DNA of 62,000 nucleotides from Symbiodinium natans (taxonomy: Eukaryota; Sar; Dinophyceae; Suessiales; Symbiodiniaceae): the NCBI GenBank assembly GCA_905221605.1, contig CAJNDS010002820.1, forward strand, positions 70,001 through 132,000, written 5' to 3'. How positions within the stretch are numbered: position 1 is the first letter of the stretch; the number at the start of each line of letters is the position of its first letter. Shown one piece after another: positions 22,193 through 33,798 of this stretch. A model generated the notes under the pieces. The model saw only the letters and a program-made list of their open reading frames with translations, ran no database searches and was not told where the DNA came from. The translations under genes were made by a program, and so were the position numbers.

Positions 22193-23674
22193 GCAAGTGT
22201 CCCACAACTTCTCACGGGCAAAAGCAACGTTATGCGTACTCACGGGGATATCCGCCAACAGCACGGACCAGCGACCCTTCAGAGACTTTTCCAATCTGAC
22301 AGGTGAGCCAAGGAACTGGGCGCCGACGTCAGCCCGTGCTGGCGCTGCCGCTGATGCCGAAGTGCTCCCCGTTGCACAGAAAACACTGTGAGGTGAGGGG
22401 AACTGGGGAGGTTCTTGCGGAGGCCACAATCCGAAGGAGGTGGCGATCTTGCAACTTATGCTTCTTGTGACTATCTTAGGCTATCTCAGGCTATGGCTAT
22501 AGCAAAATAAACGCCTCTGCAAGAGCCTCTCAGGGAAGTCAGGTACCAGGCCGCCTGTCACACCCCTGAACTTCTGGGCCGAGAGCCTTGTGACCTACAA
22601 AGTACAATGGCGGCATTGAAGGCACGATCAGAACTTCCCCAGTCCCCCTATGTCCACGCCCCGAAACTCCGCAACTCCATCGCTGCGTCTCTGCATGCCC
22701 AAGAGACGCTTGTGGACTAAGCGTACGCAACCAGCCACGCTGTTCCGCAAATCATTCTCTCACCTAACAGTCGCTGCACGTGCAATATGGTGGCTGGCCA
22801 GTCACGTGATGTATGGTTAAGATGCTGGCTCCAAGCAGTACGGGTTGGGCAGCATGATGCCGGTCTGCTTTTGCGGTACTTCAGCGGCCGATTGCATGCC
22901 TCGCTATAATGGACGTCCGGACAAGCCTGCAAGTCCGAATGGCCCGAAGGCCTTCCGCTTTCTCAAACGGACCGGCTACAGAATCAAGGCCTCAGCCTTC
23001 AGCCCAAGACGGAGAAGGCTCCAAGACCAGGCGGCTGTGCACCAGCAAAAGCACCGATATCGACGGAGACGCTTGTGGACTAAGCATATGCAACCAGCCA
23101 CGCTGCTCCGCAAAATCATTCTCTCACCGAAAAGTGGCTCAAGATGGATAGGGCTCCAAGGCCAGCAAATGCACTGACCTCGAGTTCTTCCTGCCTTCAC
23201 GCTTTTCTAAGTCAGTCGTGCTTTAAACGTCTCCACGCCGCGCTTCAAAATGGTGGCTTCGAAGACATCCACTCAAACAAACCCCTTGACATGAAGAGCT
23301 GGTAACGGGCCCCCCGGGTGCCCCCAAAGAAGGGAACGCAGAGGCGGGCCATGGTCCCAAAGCAACAACGACGGCCATGCTGGTAGGGCCTCATCTCTCC
23401 TCGTGGACTTCGTGGACCTGGCGGAACCAGCAGCAGGACATGCTCCAAGAAGGCACCCTGATTGGCATCCGCGCCATATATATTTTCTTGCTTAGTGCAG
23501 ACTTCACCCTGGTCGTGATCGGCGGCATGCATTTGTGGGGGGTCAGGGGGCCAGGTGCCCACGAGGACCTTCTGTCGGCCAGAAAACTAATTTAGGAGCT
23601 TTGCCTCCCCAACCTTCCTTCTCAAAGACAGGAGCGCATGGTCCACAAACCCCTTGCCGAAGTCCTTGAAGCTC

Positions 23675-24605
23675 AAGAGCTCGGCATGCTCAAGGGGATC
23701 AGCCCCTCAGCTCCTGTTGGTGGTCATGCCTGCAGCTAAAAAAGAACCTATGTCGTCGCGTGCACTTAGGGCCCACTGCATTGAAAGGGCAACAGGGCAA
23801 GTCCCTGAGACTCAAAGTGCTCAAGGAGCTCAGCCCCTCAGTTCCAGCAGGTGCTACGTAGTACCTGCAGCTGCAAACCAATGCCATCGTGTCCAGCCGT
23901 GGTCAGCCCACAGGGGGAATCCTTGAAGCTCAAAACGATCAAAACGCTTGAGGACATCAGCCCCCGAGCTCCTTTGCGTGGGAAGGACGGCACTTGCAAA
24001 CCAATGCCGGATATGTCCAGCTATAGCCCACTGCCTTCAAAGAGCAACCGGACGAGCTGGTCTGGCTCTTTCGTCTTCCCCTAGGCCTAGCGTTTAAGTG
24101 CTTCTTCAGACAGTGGAAAACATTGAAGAAAGACCTCTGGGTGTCAGAATCGCCCCTTGGCGGGACACAGTGCTGACCCTGGGCTTTTTGTCTGGAAAGT
24201 AAGGCTTCGACACTGGAAGGCGTGATTTACTAGGAACTACTTGAGCCTGGCTCTATGTGGTTGCAGTGGCCCTCAAAACCTCAGCGTTGACTCCCGAATC
24301 TGTTTAGTATGTTAGGTTGGAGCCGAGCACTCTTCGAGCACAGCTCCTGAGAGTACCTGGACAGTCCTTTCGAAGCCTCAAACCTTTGCTGCCTTCATCC
24401 GCTTCATCGCGTTATCCGATTTCTCCAAGGCTACGCGGACCTCTGAGCATCGACTGAGCTCACCAGTAAAACCTGGGACGTTAAGATTCGTGAAGCCTCC
24501 AAGCCTCAACTACAGCTACTCCCATACTCCAGGAGCTGCGCTCTTCGGGGGAGGCCCTTCCTTCAATAGGGCACCAGTCTGAGGCAGTCGAGGTTCTGCC
24601 AAATT
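23675..24605. other. U2 segment replaced in U1, no gene seen
   Basis: Contains repeated stretches of GAAGCTCAA.A.C.C..AGG.GATCAGCCCC (about 23660, 23810, 23925), i.e. local low-copy repeats. Matches U3 35375-36430 and, shortened, U4 54235-54700. Confidence 0.5.
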
Positions 24606-25751
24606 CTGCCAACTAACCCCACCGAAAGAGACGCCGAGAATGTGAGTGGTTTGCTGACTTGGTCGCAACAAGAAAGAGCAGCTAGCATGCGTCCAACGAC
24701 GGCCATTTACATGTTTTTCTCTTCATGTACTGTTTGCTCGCGTTTGGAAACACGACTGTTGTTGGGTAAGTCGCATGGAAATTGCAGTTTGTGGCGAGCA
24801 AGGGCGGACTCCAGGGACTCCGCGCTGAAATGGTTTGCAGGCGCGCGTCACGGCCGGTGGGATGCTTTGGTGGCACCTGCGACAGGAAGGGAACATAAGG
24901 GAACCCAGATCGTGCATGCGCTCGACCTCGAAAGCAAGGCTTGGTCTGCAGCCCTGTTGGCAAAGTCCTCGGAGCTCGGATCAAAGCTCGCTCGGCCGAC
25001 GAAACTGGAAGCTTTAGGCCAAAGCCACTCAGCCGTGGAGGTCAGGGGGTGATGGGACACCGCGGGCTTAGAAAGAGAGATGACGCAACCGGCGCCTCAG
25101 CACCAGAATACCTTGCAGCGCAGCAGGGCAACCTGAAGAATGGGAGAAACAGGGCACTCACGCATCAGCAGAACCTAGAGGCTCATCAAGCTGGAGGAGA
25201 GAAGGTGACACAGAGCCGAGGCGGCCGGAGCGCGCTTTGTCGGCCAAGGTCCTCCAACGATCGACGTGTTCACTGACGCGTGGCGCTGATGGCGGAACCG
25301 GGGGAACCCTGGGGAGAGAACGTCGGGAACCCTGCCGAGCTGAAGGAAAGAAGTTGGCCTGGCTGGCTTGTCCTCAGCAAGAGATGAAGGAAGCCCAGAA
25401 GTCAATGCCCGGCATACTCGCAGAATCTCGCAGGCAGTGAGAATTGAGAAATGTCGTGCATCCTGGCGACAAAGTGGGGTCGCCAAATGCTCAGCTAAGG
25501 TCGCTTAAGGATGTTTACGGGCTTAAGGACGTTTAAGGGTTTAGCAGTTCAAAGGCAAATCCGGAACGTACGGGTCCAGCCAGTCCCTCTGGAAGCTTAC
25601 CTCATGTGAAGAGAGCAGCTTGTGCAGGAACGGCACAAGAGGCTCCTGCCGATTTCAGGATGCTGCGTGTTGTCATCTTTTTGCAAGTAAGGGAGTCGTC
25701 TGAGCGCATAGCCTCGACTTTCTTACAGAGCGAGGTGCTGAACGAGACCAG

Positions 25752-26239
25752 ATGCGTAAACGAGGCGCAAACAATTATCCTGGGAGGTCTCACCAACTCC
25801 AAGAGGTTCAACAGCCCTCCCCGCGCTGGCCGAACCCTTGGCTTCTCCATGGGCTCCTTTACAGAACTGATGCCTTCGAGCCGCTGCCCCTCTTTCTTCG
25901 CAAAGTTCCTGTGGATCTCAAGCCCAAGAAGGCTTGGTCACAAAACACGTGCTTAAAAAGCTGCTGGGCTCGCGCCGGACCAGTGGGGCAATCACGGAAG
26001 CCGAGCTTCATGCGCTTGGGCAGCGCTTTCTGGAGCTCACTTCTGGGAACGCATTTGCAGAACCCAAAAGGGCAAATCTAAACAACCCCCAAAAAAGATC
26101 CCAGCAAAGCAAACGCTATGGAGGCATCTGCACATCTTCAGCTCGCACTCTGGAAGCTGTGCCTCAGTTCGAATGCGCCACAGTCGCTGCTAGCGATGCG
26201 TGCATCATATATAGCTATACAGTTGTACCCGTCTATTGA
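25752..26239 (+). other. Two overlapping conserved open frames near the end of U2
   Basis: One frame (25752-26081) carries FEPLPLFLRKVPVDLKPKKA; U1 (9540-9620) and U3 (37720-37790) have close versions. From about 25934 another frame reads TKHVLKKLLGSRRTSGAITE and AELHALGQRFLELTSGNAFA, kept in U3 but degraded in U1. A TTACAG acceptor-like site stands before the first (25864). These look like former exons joined by splicing in different frames. No domain is recognised. Confidence 0.3.
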
Positions 26240-26618
26240 CACACAGCTTGCTGAAAGCAACACATGGGATTAAAGGGGACCCACAAAGCACGATGTTTGA
26301 GCTCTTAGCTCTTCATCTTGTCTATATGGCGTAGATTGCCTATGATGCCCAGATTGCCCATGCTGCCAAAGAGAGACTCCCTTCCGTAGGAATCCAACCT
26401 TTCAGAGGTAAAATGCCTTTGAGAAAAGGCGGGGGCCTGGGGGGGGGGGGACCCTGCTAACTCTCTTATATCAACCATCCCTCTTTAACCACAACTCCGA
26501 GCAATCTCAACAAAGCTTGTACATAGACCCCTACCTACCCAAAGTTAGTGACAGCTCGTTAACATTCAGGTCACACAAACCTGACTGAGAACAACTAGAA
26601 CAATCGAAGCCTCAACCT

Positions 26619-26763
26619 TACTTGATGGTTCAGGAACCTTTCTTACCAAATAGCAAATGCACTGAAAGCCCAATGAAAACCACATCAGGGTAATTGAGGG
26701 GCTTAGAAGTGGGTTATAAATACAGTCATAATTTGGTGATTAAGAACCACGAACCTCCAAGTA
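26619..26763. mobile_element. TA-flanked foldback element, U2 copy
   Basis: TA-CTTGATGGTTCAGGAACCTT.CTTACCAAAT on the left pairs with ATTTGGTGATTAAGAACCACGAACCTCCAAG-TA on the right; total 145 bp. The same element is at 56050-56193 and a relative at 46061-46185. The TA borders and size fit a mariner/Stowaway-like MITE. Confidence 0.6.
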
Positions 26764-26779
26764 AACCCTCATCTCTGAC

Positions 26780-26890
26780 TGCCCTCTCAAGCCCGGGAAG
26801 CTTAAAACCCCTCAAACCCCTACAATCCCAAAACCCTCAAACCCCAAAATCCCTCAAAACCCTGAAGCCCTAAAACCCTAAATTCCTTCA
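26780..26890 (-). repeat. Degenerate telomere-like tract at a unit end
   Basis: AAACCCCTCAAACCCC..., CCCTAAAACCCTAAA in decayed form. The same place in U3 (38490-38630) and U4 (56215-56350) is also telomere-like, and in U1 it is where the 5-kb telomere-rich spacer sits. Confidence 0.6.
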
Positions 26891-27465
26891 GCTTGATCCA
26901 GGTCGGGTCAGGGACGATCGGAATCACGACCATGTGATAAACTTCGACAGCCACTCGCACGGCACATGTTGTGAAAAAACGCTTGGCAGGACAAATCCAA
27001 AATTTTTGCTGCGGGACTACATGGGTTTACACCCTATTGACCGTGTCTCACTGCAATGCTTCTCTATTTGTCCATGGGTGGCATATGATGTTTGGTGAAT
27101 GAGCCAAGATGCAATCGAGCTGTCATCGTCGTTTATCAAAGCACAGAGCTGTAGACGTGGACCCTTTTCTACAGACGTACATGCCCGCGCTGAGGCTCTC
27201 ACGGCTGGCGCCATGTGCCGACCCATGAATTTGGCAATCCATCTAAAACAATGTGCCCTGACAGAACAGCCATCATTGCCAATCGTCATGACAAGAAAAA
27301 ACCCTGAACCCTGCCATGAACAAAACCTAGCTACCACCAGCCGCAAAATCCGCAAAAAAAAAGTCAAACCACTGGCGCTCCGCTATGCACTTCGGAGCAC
27401 ATGCCGGCAACCTCTTCCAAGTGCATCTCAGTGCAGGCTGGCCAATCAGACCTTTTGTGACTGCC

Positions 27466-27922
27466 GCGAATCAAGCTCCAATGTCCCAAAAGCTCCAAGA
27501 TCCACCCCACAAACAAGAATCACCCGAAGTAGCGAATGTGAGGAGGACTGTCCTAGCAAGTCGCCTGCGCGGCCCGGACTTGCACGGAGTCTCTGACCTG
27601 TGCTGCAGGGAAGGCACGGAAGGGCAGCAAACCGGTCCACGAACCCGGCCAGCCAAGCTCAGCAGCTGCCCCTCGCAAGGGCTGCAGGCGAGAGCTGCAT
27701 CGAGGCTGTGGCTTCTCACCTGCAGCGTGCTACGGGTACAGTTGCACAGGAGGAGCTGGTGAGATACCCCCACCACCATGTTTGGAGCTCCTAAGTGCCG
27801 AAAGCCGTTTGAGGTGAGTGTGCTCTGGCAAATGGGTCTGAGAGTCTTGGGTCGCGCAGCAGGTACGAAGAATGGAACACTTCTGGGTTAAAGTTAAGCA
27901 GCCAAACCCAATGCATCACTGA
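27466..27922 (+). CDS. Candidate 3' exons of the unit gene, U3 copy
   Basis: Same arrangement as in U1. MSQKLQDPPHKQESPEV lies in an open frame that can be followed back to 27385. The middle exon ends at 27758 with CIEAVASHLQRATGTVAQEE and a GTGAGA donor. The intron 27759-27859 (101 nt) ends GCGCAG, and 27860-27922 reads RRMEHFWVKVKQPNPMHH and TGA. A second donor-quality site, TTTGAG|GTGAGTG (27812), follows a short frame reading MFGAPKCRKPFE from a CCACC-ATG. It occurs only in U1 and U3 and could mark an alternative product. Confidence 0.3.
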
Positions 27923-28145
27923 GTACAGACAATCGTCGATGTGCAAACTTCCCCGTCAGAGAATGTCAGTGGGCTGTGTGAGTCTCAGCCTCAACGGCTG
28001 CAGATTGGCGTGCGGTGTGCAACAGTTGTGCGATGCTGTGCAGGGTCTCTGAGTACTAAATTGTGACACCACACGCACCTCAGAGACGAGACTTCAAGAG
28101 AAGATGCCAGAAATTGCTAGAGCGTGTTACTCGCATTTACTCGTT

Positions 28146-28245
28146 TAGCTGTCGTCATCCGTGGTCATCCCGGTGGTCATCCCGGTGCTCATCCCGGTGG
28201 TCATCCCCGTGGTCATCCCCGCGCTCATCACCGCGCTCATCCCGT
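28146..28245 (+). repeat. Expanded 12-nt minisatellite, U3
   Basis: About eight copies of TGGTCATCCC(C/G)G-type 12-mers. U1 (828-872), U2 (16715-16760), U4 (48440-48492) and U5 (60198-60238) have three to five copies of a TCATCC(C)ATGG form. Copy number and spelling differ between units. Confidence 0.85.
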
Positions 28246-28592
28246 TCAGCTTCCGACGGCAGGCGGTCAGCTGCAGCTAACAGGAAAGGCGGGTGGCATT
28301 TCATGCCTCAAAGCTGAGAGAGCGCAACTGATCAAGCGATGCAGATCGCGGCGCACGACTTCTTCCAAGAGGAAGAAGACTTGCAAAACACGCACTGCAA
28401 GTCTGCAAGCAAATCTTGCTGGTGCCCGCCCCATCACGGCTGGTCCGCTGCCGCTTCCACAGTCCATAGAGGCGCTTGCGGAACATGTGCCCTACTAACT
28501 CCCAGCTTCTTCCCATGCACAGATGCAACCCGATTTCTGGGAAAAGATCTCAAGCGCCTTTTCCACTCTCTCCGCACTTGGACTGCTGCAAG

Positions 28593-28644
28593 GTGAGCCT
28601 TCCTGGTCCCAGAGAAACTTCCTGCAATTCTCTTTGCTTTGCAG
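28593..28644 (+). other. 52-nt intron-like element, U3
   Basis: CTGCAAG|GTGAGCC ... CTTTGCTTTGCAG|CAACTTCG: good donor, pyrimidine-rich 3' part and CAG acceptor. Flanking sequence is conserved in all units. Confidence 0.4.
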
Positions 28645-29741
28645 CAACTTCGAAGAACTTCGGGTGACTTCAAAACAGGACAACCTAGCGGCCAAAGCGC
28701 CTCCCCTGGCTCATATCAGAAGCACCCGAGATCCGAAAGGAAGGGAGCGGCCCTGTGTGGGTGTAGGGAAGAGCTTGCCTGACTTCGGAGGGTTAGGGAA
28801 GCGTATCTTCTGTAGACCTTCGAGACCACATGCTGAGCTGACGGGCATGTCGCCGTCGGCCCTTAACAGGACCTCTGGCTTCCGAGTAGGTCTTCCAACG
28901 CCCACTACGGCATGCCTCCCCGGATGGCACGACACGGACATGAAACTTCACTTGAAAATTTCGAAGGCCTTTAGACATGTAAGTCATCCCAGCCTTTCGC
29001 ACGTCACAGGCGCCGTGGGGCTGCCAGCTCTTGATCTCAGCCAAGAACCGCGTGCTTATCTTGGAGTGCTGTAGACAACAGGGCATCCAATGATCTTAGT
29101 CATGTCCTTCTCCAACCATGCTTCCTGCAGGTGGACACCTCGGCCGCAGGCCATGTTCCACACAGCCGGTGCTTTGTTACAACCCCCGTCACTGACTGTC
29201 CCTCCACTGTCCTCAGCTTGCGCATTGTCAGTGTGCTGCGTTGGCAGGCGGTTGCGGCAGGCACCTCTCATGCTGATTCAAGCAAGAGCCGACTGTAGAG
29301 AAACAAAAAACGGAGAAGACGCTTCTAAAAACAGGAAGCGGCGCAGAGTAACGCACACGACTTCCAACAAGCCCTCTAAAGAAGAGGTGACGTCTTCTGA
29401 AGCGAAGGCGACGGCATTGAACGATGCTCGCACGGCAGAAGACAGCGCGCTGCCAGGAGGGACCAGAATCTGCCCATGAGTCTGCCCGGGCTCTTCCGGC
29501 GTTATGCGAGATAGGGTCGCATCCGGGAGCCCGCACTGAACACAAGAAACGAAGGCCCCGAACCTCTACAACGGCCCGGGAAATTTGACCGTTTTGGCCG
29601 GGGGGACCTGAAACGCAAAGCAGCGTGTTTGTTACGAAAATCTGTTGCACGGTTTGGCTGGTGGTGCCGATGCATGCCAGATTCCATACACAGTGAAGCC
29701 GGCCGCGGACGCCGAGGATTTTCAGCGGACCAGTTCCAAAT

Positions 29742-29866
29742 TCGTCATGACCTTTGCCCCAATGAAATGCATTGTTCACGAGTTTGTTCATGCAGAACCC
29801 ACACCGCCGGTGGCCATAGAAATGATACTGCGACTTCAGCCAAGAAGGAATGCCTCGCCCCAATGA
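29742..29866 (+). pseudogene. HEFVH remnant, U3 copy
   Basis: Only the last part of the WYDVDDP segment remains: FAPMKCIVHEFVHAEPTPPV. About 390 bases present in U2 are deleted just upstream (29742). The reading continues 13 codons past the stop position of U1 and U2. Confidence 0.45.
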
Positions 29867-30737
29867 AACGCAGATGCTAACATGCTTTCCTGCATTGACT
29901 TGCCCTTACCGCAGCAGGAAGGTCAACTTTCCATGTTGCGTCGTGGCCCTGCATACACTCAAACCATCCGCCCAGCTGCTTGGGGTCTCCCCACAACCAC
30001 AAGGACCCTGCGACCCTGCAGGGTCGGATCAAGCCAGTGTCGGCACGACCCTCTACTGGGGATGTTGAGGGCTTAGAAGCCTTGGATGCAGGGTTTCGGC
30101 TCGGAAGTGACCCTCTGCGCTGCTGACATGATTCTGGAGGGTCTTACCTAAGGCCTGGTTCTGATATGCCAGCCTTTGCAACCTGAACGCTGCAACGCGA
30201 GCTTAGGGAGACCCTCTTGTAGCTGACGGTTCCTTGTGCATCCTGCAAACGCATGGCAGAGCCTTCAGCCGCGCATACGTCGGCCAGGAAGAGCGCAGCG
30301 AGGTAGGGCATCAGGAGGGGGCAGAAAGTCAGGGCCTTGGTAAGTCTATATAAGCTTCCCGATTCCCCAAACCCTCGCCTGCAGTCCAGCTTGTGCAGCA
30401 TCCGAGACATCTTTTCTTTGGCAAACTGTGCACAAACGCGAAAAGAGGTGTGCCGCCTTGCGTGTCTCCATCTACAGCCGCACCACTCGCTCAATCGCGC
30501 TCTCACCAGATGAGAGCAGCACTCGGCAAAACAGACTCATGTCACACGGAACGGAAGAAGCACACTTGTCTTCATGTGGTGCTACTGCTTCATACTGACT
30601 CATACTGCATCTTGCAGGATCCATAGCCTACAGCTGGAGTCTGACTTCTTAGGGCAGTTCATGGATCCTCTTCCCGGCGTCCTGGAATTGCAGCTTCGAG
30701 TTTCCGGGATAAGCCTCACGCTACCCCAAGCCTTAAA

Positions 30738-30755
30738 CATCCCCCCCCCCCCCCG
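30738..30755 (+). repeat. C-run, U3
   Basis: About eighteen consecutive C. Other C-runs are at 16345-16360, 48008-48024 and 59789-59801, at a different place in the unit. Confidence 0.8.
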
Positions 30756-31434
30756 ACCGAAGACCCGAAGATCCTTGTCACAATGACTGGGCGTAGTCAG
30801 AGGAACGTCGACTCCAGCAATTCTTCGTGGCGGTCGCACGACTGGCATAGCTTGTGTGACCCGAGTCTGATGGCTTAGCAGCATGATGGATCGTTCTCCT
30901 CGGGCGCGGGTGTGACGGTGGGGTTTGGTACTTCGTGGTCTCCAAGCAAGCCAAGCCCGCAAAGTAACGAGCCTGAACGGTTCTGCGTGCCTCAAAATGG
31001 CATGCAGATGCAGCGACTGAGCTGGCCTGTGTTGCTGGGCCTTTATTCTAGCTGGCATTCGAAGCACTCTAGTTATGACCAGCAAACACCACATCAGGCC
31101 GCACCTTGGGCGCAAGTTTCATCACTTCGTGCGCGTTGGGTATGTTGGGTCATCTCGCCGCTTGGAGAGCGGAAAGGGCAGCAATGTGAGGACAAGATCG
31201 ACTTGCTGAAGGGATAAGGGGAAAGCATGACAAACAAGGCAAGCCATAGCATGTCAAGTCATGCGGAAAAACAAGTCATGTTATGCTGCGTTCACGGCCT
31301 AACTCCTGACAGCAGGTAGGAAGAATGAGCCCTGTGAGTTTTTTCGAAGGCACGGACTGCAGGCAGGTGCCCGTAGATGTGAGTCCATTACAGCATCAAG
31401 GCCCCAACTGTGACTCCGAAGACCAGCGAAGTAT

Positions 31435-31531
31435 TGGGTTTAGGGTTTAGGGTTTAGGGTTTAGGGTTTAGGGTTTAGGGTTTCGGGTTTCGGGTTTCGG
31501 GTTTAGGGTTTAGGGTTTAGGGTTTAGGGTT
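31435..31531 (+). repeat. Telomere array inserted in U3
   Basis: About fourteen TTTAGGG heptamers with three TTTCGGG in the middle. U4 reads GGCCAGCGGCCCCAGGGATT...GCGTGTTGACCAAGC (52140-52185) and U2 a variant (20330), so the array replaced about 25 bases between ACCAGCGAAG and TTGACCAAGCG. Confidence 0.95.
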
Positions 31532-33080
31532 GACCAAGCGTTGTCTTGATACGCTCCCATACCATGCGGCTGGTGCTTGCAACAGAGCGGCTCTTCGACA
31601 GCTGAGCTTAAGGCGTGCCAATGTGTGCCACACAGAAAGCTTGTGCGGGTTGCAAGCTTCATCCTTTCTCCGCACTGCGTCCGCACATGATTTTGGAAGG
31701 CATCCTGCACGCTGCGGACTACTTGAAGACACTTAGGTGCTGGCCGAAACCGGTTGGCTTACATGGCAGACCCTCCGTCTTGTGAACCTGCTCAGCCAGC
31801 TTAGGCTAGCGGCTAGTCGAGCTTGTAGGAGACAGCAAAGCGCCACAACCGCAATGTCTACTCACGGGATATCCGCCAGCAGCACGGACCAGCGACACTT
31901 CAGGGTCTCTTCCAATCTGACAGGTGAGCCAAGGAACTGGGCGCCGACGTCAGCCCGTGCTGCCACGGATGTCGAAGCGCTCCCTGTTGAACAGAAAACA
32001 CTCTGAGGTGAGGGGAACTGGGGAGGGTTTTGCGGAGGCCACAAGCCGAAGGAGGTGGAGCTCTTGCAACTTACGCTCAATGTGCCTATCTTAGGCTATC
32101 TCAGGCTGTGGCTATAGCAAAATAAAAGTCACTGCAACAGCCTCTCAGGGAAGTCAGGTACAAGGCCGCCTGTCACACCCCTGAGCTCCTGGGCCGAGAG
32201 CCTTCTGCTCTACAAGGTACAATGGCAGCGGAAGCAGAGAGGCATTGAAGGGACAAGCAGAACTTTCCCCAGTCCCCCTATGTCCCCGCCCCGAAGCTCC
32301 GCAACTCCATCGTTGCATCTCTGCATGTGCAAGAGACGCTTGTGAACTAAGCGTACGCAAACAGCCACGCTGTTCCGCAAATCATTTTTTCACCTAACAG
32401 TCGCTGCACGTGCAATATGGTGGCTGGCCAGTCACGTGATGTATGGTTAAGACGCTGGCTCCAAGCAGAACGGGTTGGGCAGCATGATGCCGGTCTGCTT
32501 TTGCGGTACTTCAGCGGCCGATTGCATGCCTCGCTAATGGACGTCCGGACAAGCCTGCAAGTCCGAATGGCCCGAAGGCCTTCCGCTTTCTCAAACGGAC
32601 CGGCTACAGAATCAAGGCCTCAGCCTTCAGTCCAAGACGGAGAAGGCTCCATGACCAGGCGGCTGTGCACGAGCAAGAGCACTGATATCTATGTAAAGAG
32701 ACGCTTGAGGATCTCTCACCGAAAAGTCGCTGCACGTGCCATACGGTGGGTGATGCATGGTTAAGATGCTGGCTCCAAGCAGAACCGGTTGGGCAGCATC
32801 ATGCCGGTCTGCTTTTGTGGTACTTCAGCGGCCGATTGCATGCCTCGCTAATGGACGTCCGGACAAGCCTGCAAGTCCGAATGGCCCGAAGGCCTTCCGC
32901 TTTCTCAAACGGACCGGCTACAGAATCAAAGGCCTCAGCCTTCAGTCCAAGACGGAGAAGGCTCCAAGAACACTTCACGCTTTTCTCATAGGCTCTTTTA
33001 CGGACTCTAAAGCCTTCACCCCTCTAAAATCGGCTCCCCGCGTCCACCTCAGATGCAGGGACAGACCTCAATTAGACAGT

Positions 33081-33137
33081 GGGTTTAGGGTTCAGGGTTC
33101 AGGGTTCAGGGTTTCAGCTTTTGGGCTTAGGGTTCAG
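33081..33137 (+). repeat. Degenerate telomere repeat, U3
   Basis: GGTTTAGGGTTCAGGG-type heptamers at the place also occupied in U1 (5246-5282). Confidence 0.75.
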
Positions 33138-33716
33138 GAGTGCGTGGTCTGAAAAGCCAGTGCCAGAGTCCTTGAAGTTCAGATTCTCAAGGCTGAGCTT
33201 AAAGTTTGAGCCCAGGCCTTGTGGGCAAATAGAACGAAAGCAGCAGACAGGTGTGCAGCAGCTCTCCAGAACAGCTGGGAAGCTCTCATGAGGCCATGGG
33301 CAGGCCTTGGTATGGTGAACGTAGGTTCAGGTGCGAATGTTCTAGAAGATGCCTGCAAAAGGTCTAAGCACCTTGCAATCAGTTCAGCCATTCAGCTGCT
33401 GGCGCTTGTGGCCGGTCGGGCTTTCCGAGCCCTTAACGTGAGCACTGCACATTTGCCCGCGTATGGCATCGGACGAACATGGATTCCTTTGAGCTTGTGA
33501 CGAACTCTGATGAAAGGATCAGGCTCAGGACTTTGCCATGACACGGCCCATCGATTTTGTCAAGGTACGTCGAGAGATGCCTGCGCGTACACACACATTG
33601 ACATTGTCCGCGACTCCGCGGCCGCCCCGGTTGCTACTGCCGCTGCATGGCAACGGCCCTCCTGCCGCGGTTGCTATTGCCGCTGCAGGGCACAAGCCGG
33701 CCTTGGCGGAGGCAAG

Positions 33717-33798
33717 ACTTGACCACTTTGCTTGCATGCGCTGCAAGTTCTATACGACATTCCAGCACATCTTGGAGCTGGCTCGCCCTGAGCTCATG
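33717..33798 (+). CDS. Cys-rich candidate exon, U3 copy
   Basis: Between GGCAAG and a GTAAGTT donor one frame reads FACMRCKFYTTFQHILELAR and PELM. Preceded (33538-33564) by MTRPIDFVK before GTACGTC. The upstream GCGGCCGC region is enlarged by a local duplication of GCGGTTGCTA(T/C)TGCCGCTGCA. Function unknown. Confidence 0.3.

Larger units (their letters stand above)
15178..27100 (+). repeat. Unit 2 (U2) of the ~11-kb tandem array
   Basis: Starts with the unit-end block AACTTCGACAGCCAC...CTGCG.GACTAC (also 26945, 38660, 56400) and keeps all blocks, including the 1.2-kb block at 19.55-20.8 kb that U1 lacks. 20840-21150 has no clear counterpart. Beyond the pieces listed separately I see only conserved non-coding-looking sequence. 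Confidence 0.85.

Noticed and set aside
28146-28245. CRISPR-like array
   Set aside because: Contiguous 12-mers without spacers; an ordinary minisatellite in eukaryotic DNA.
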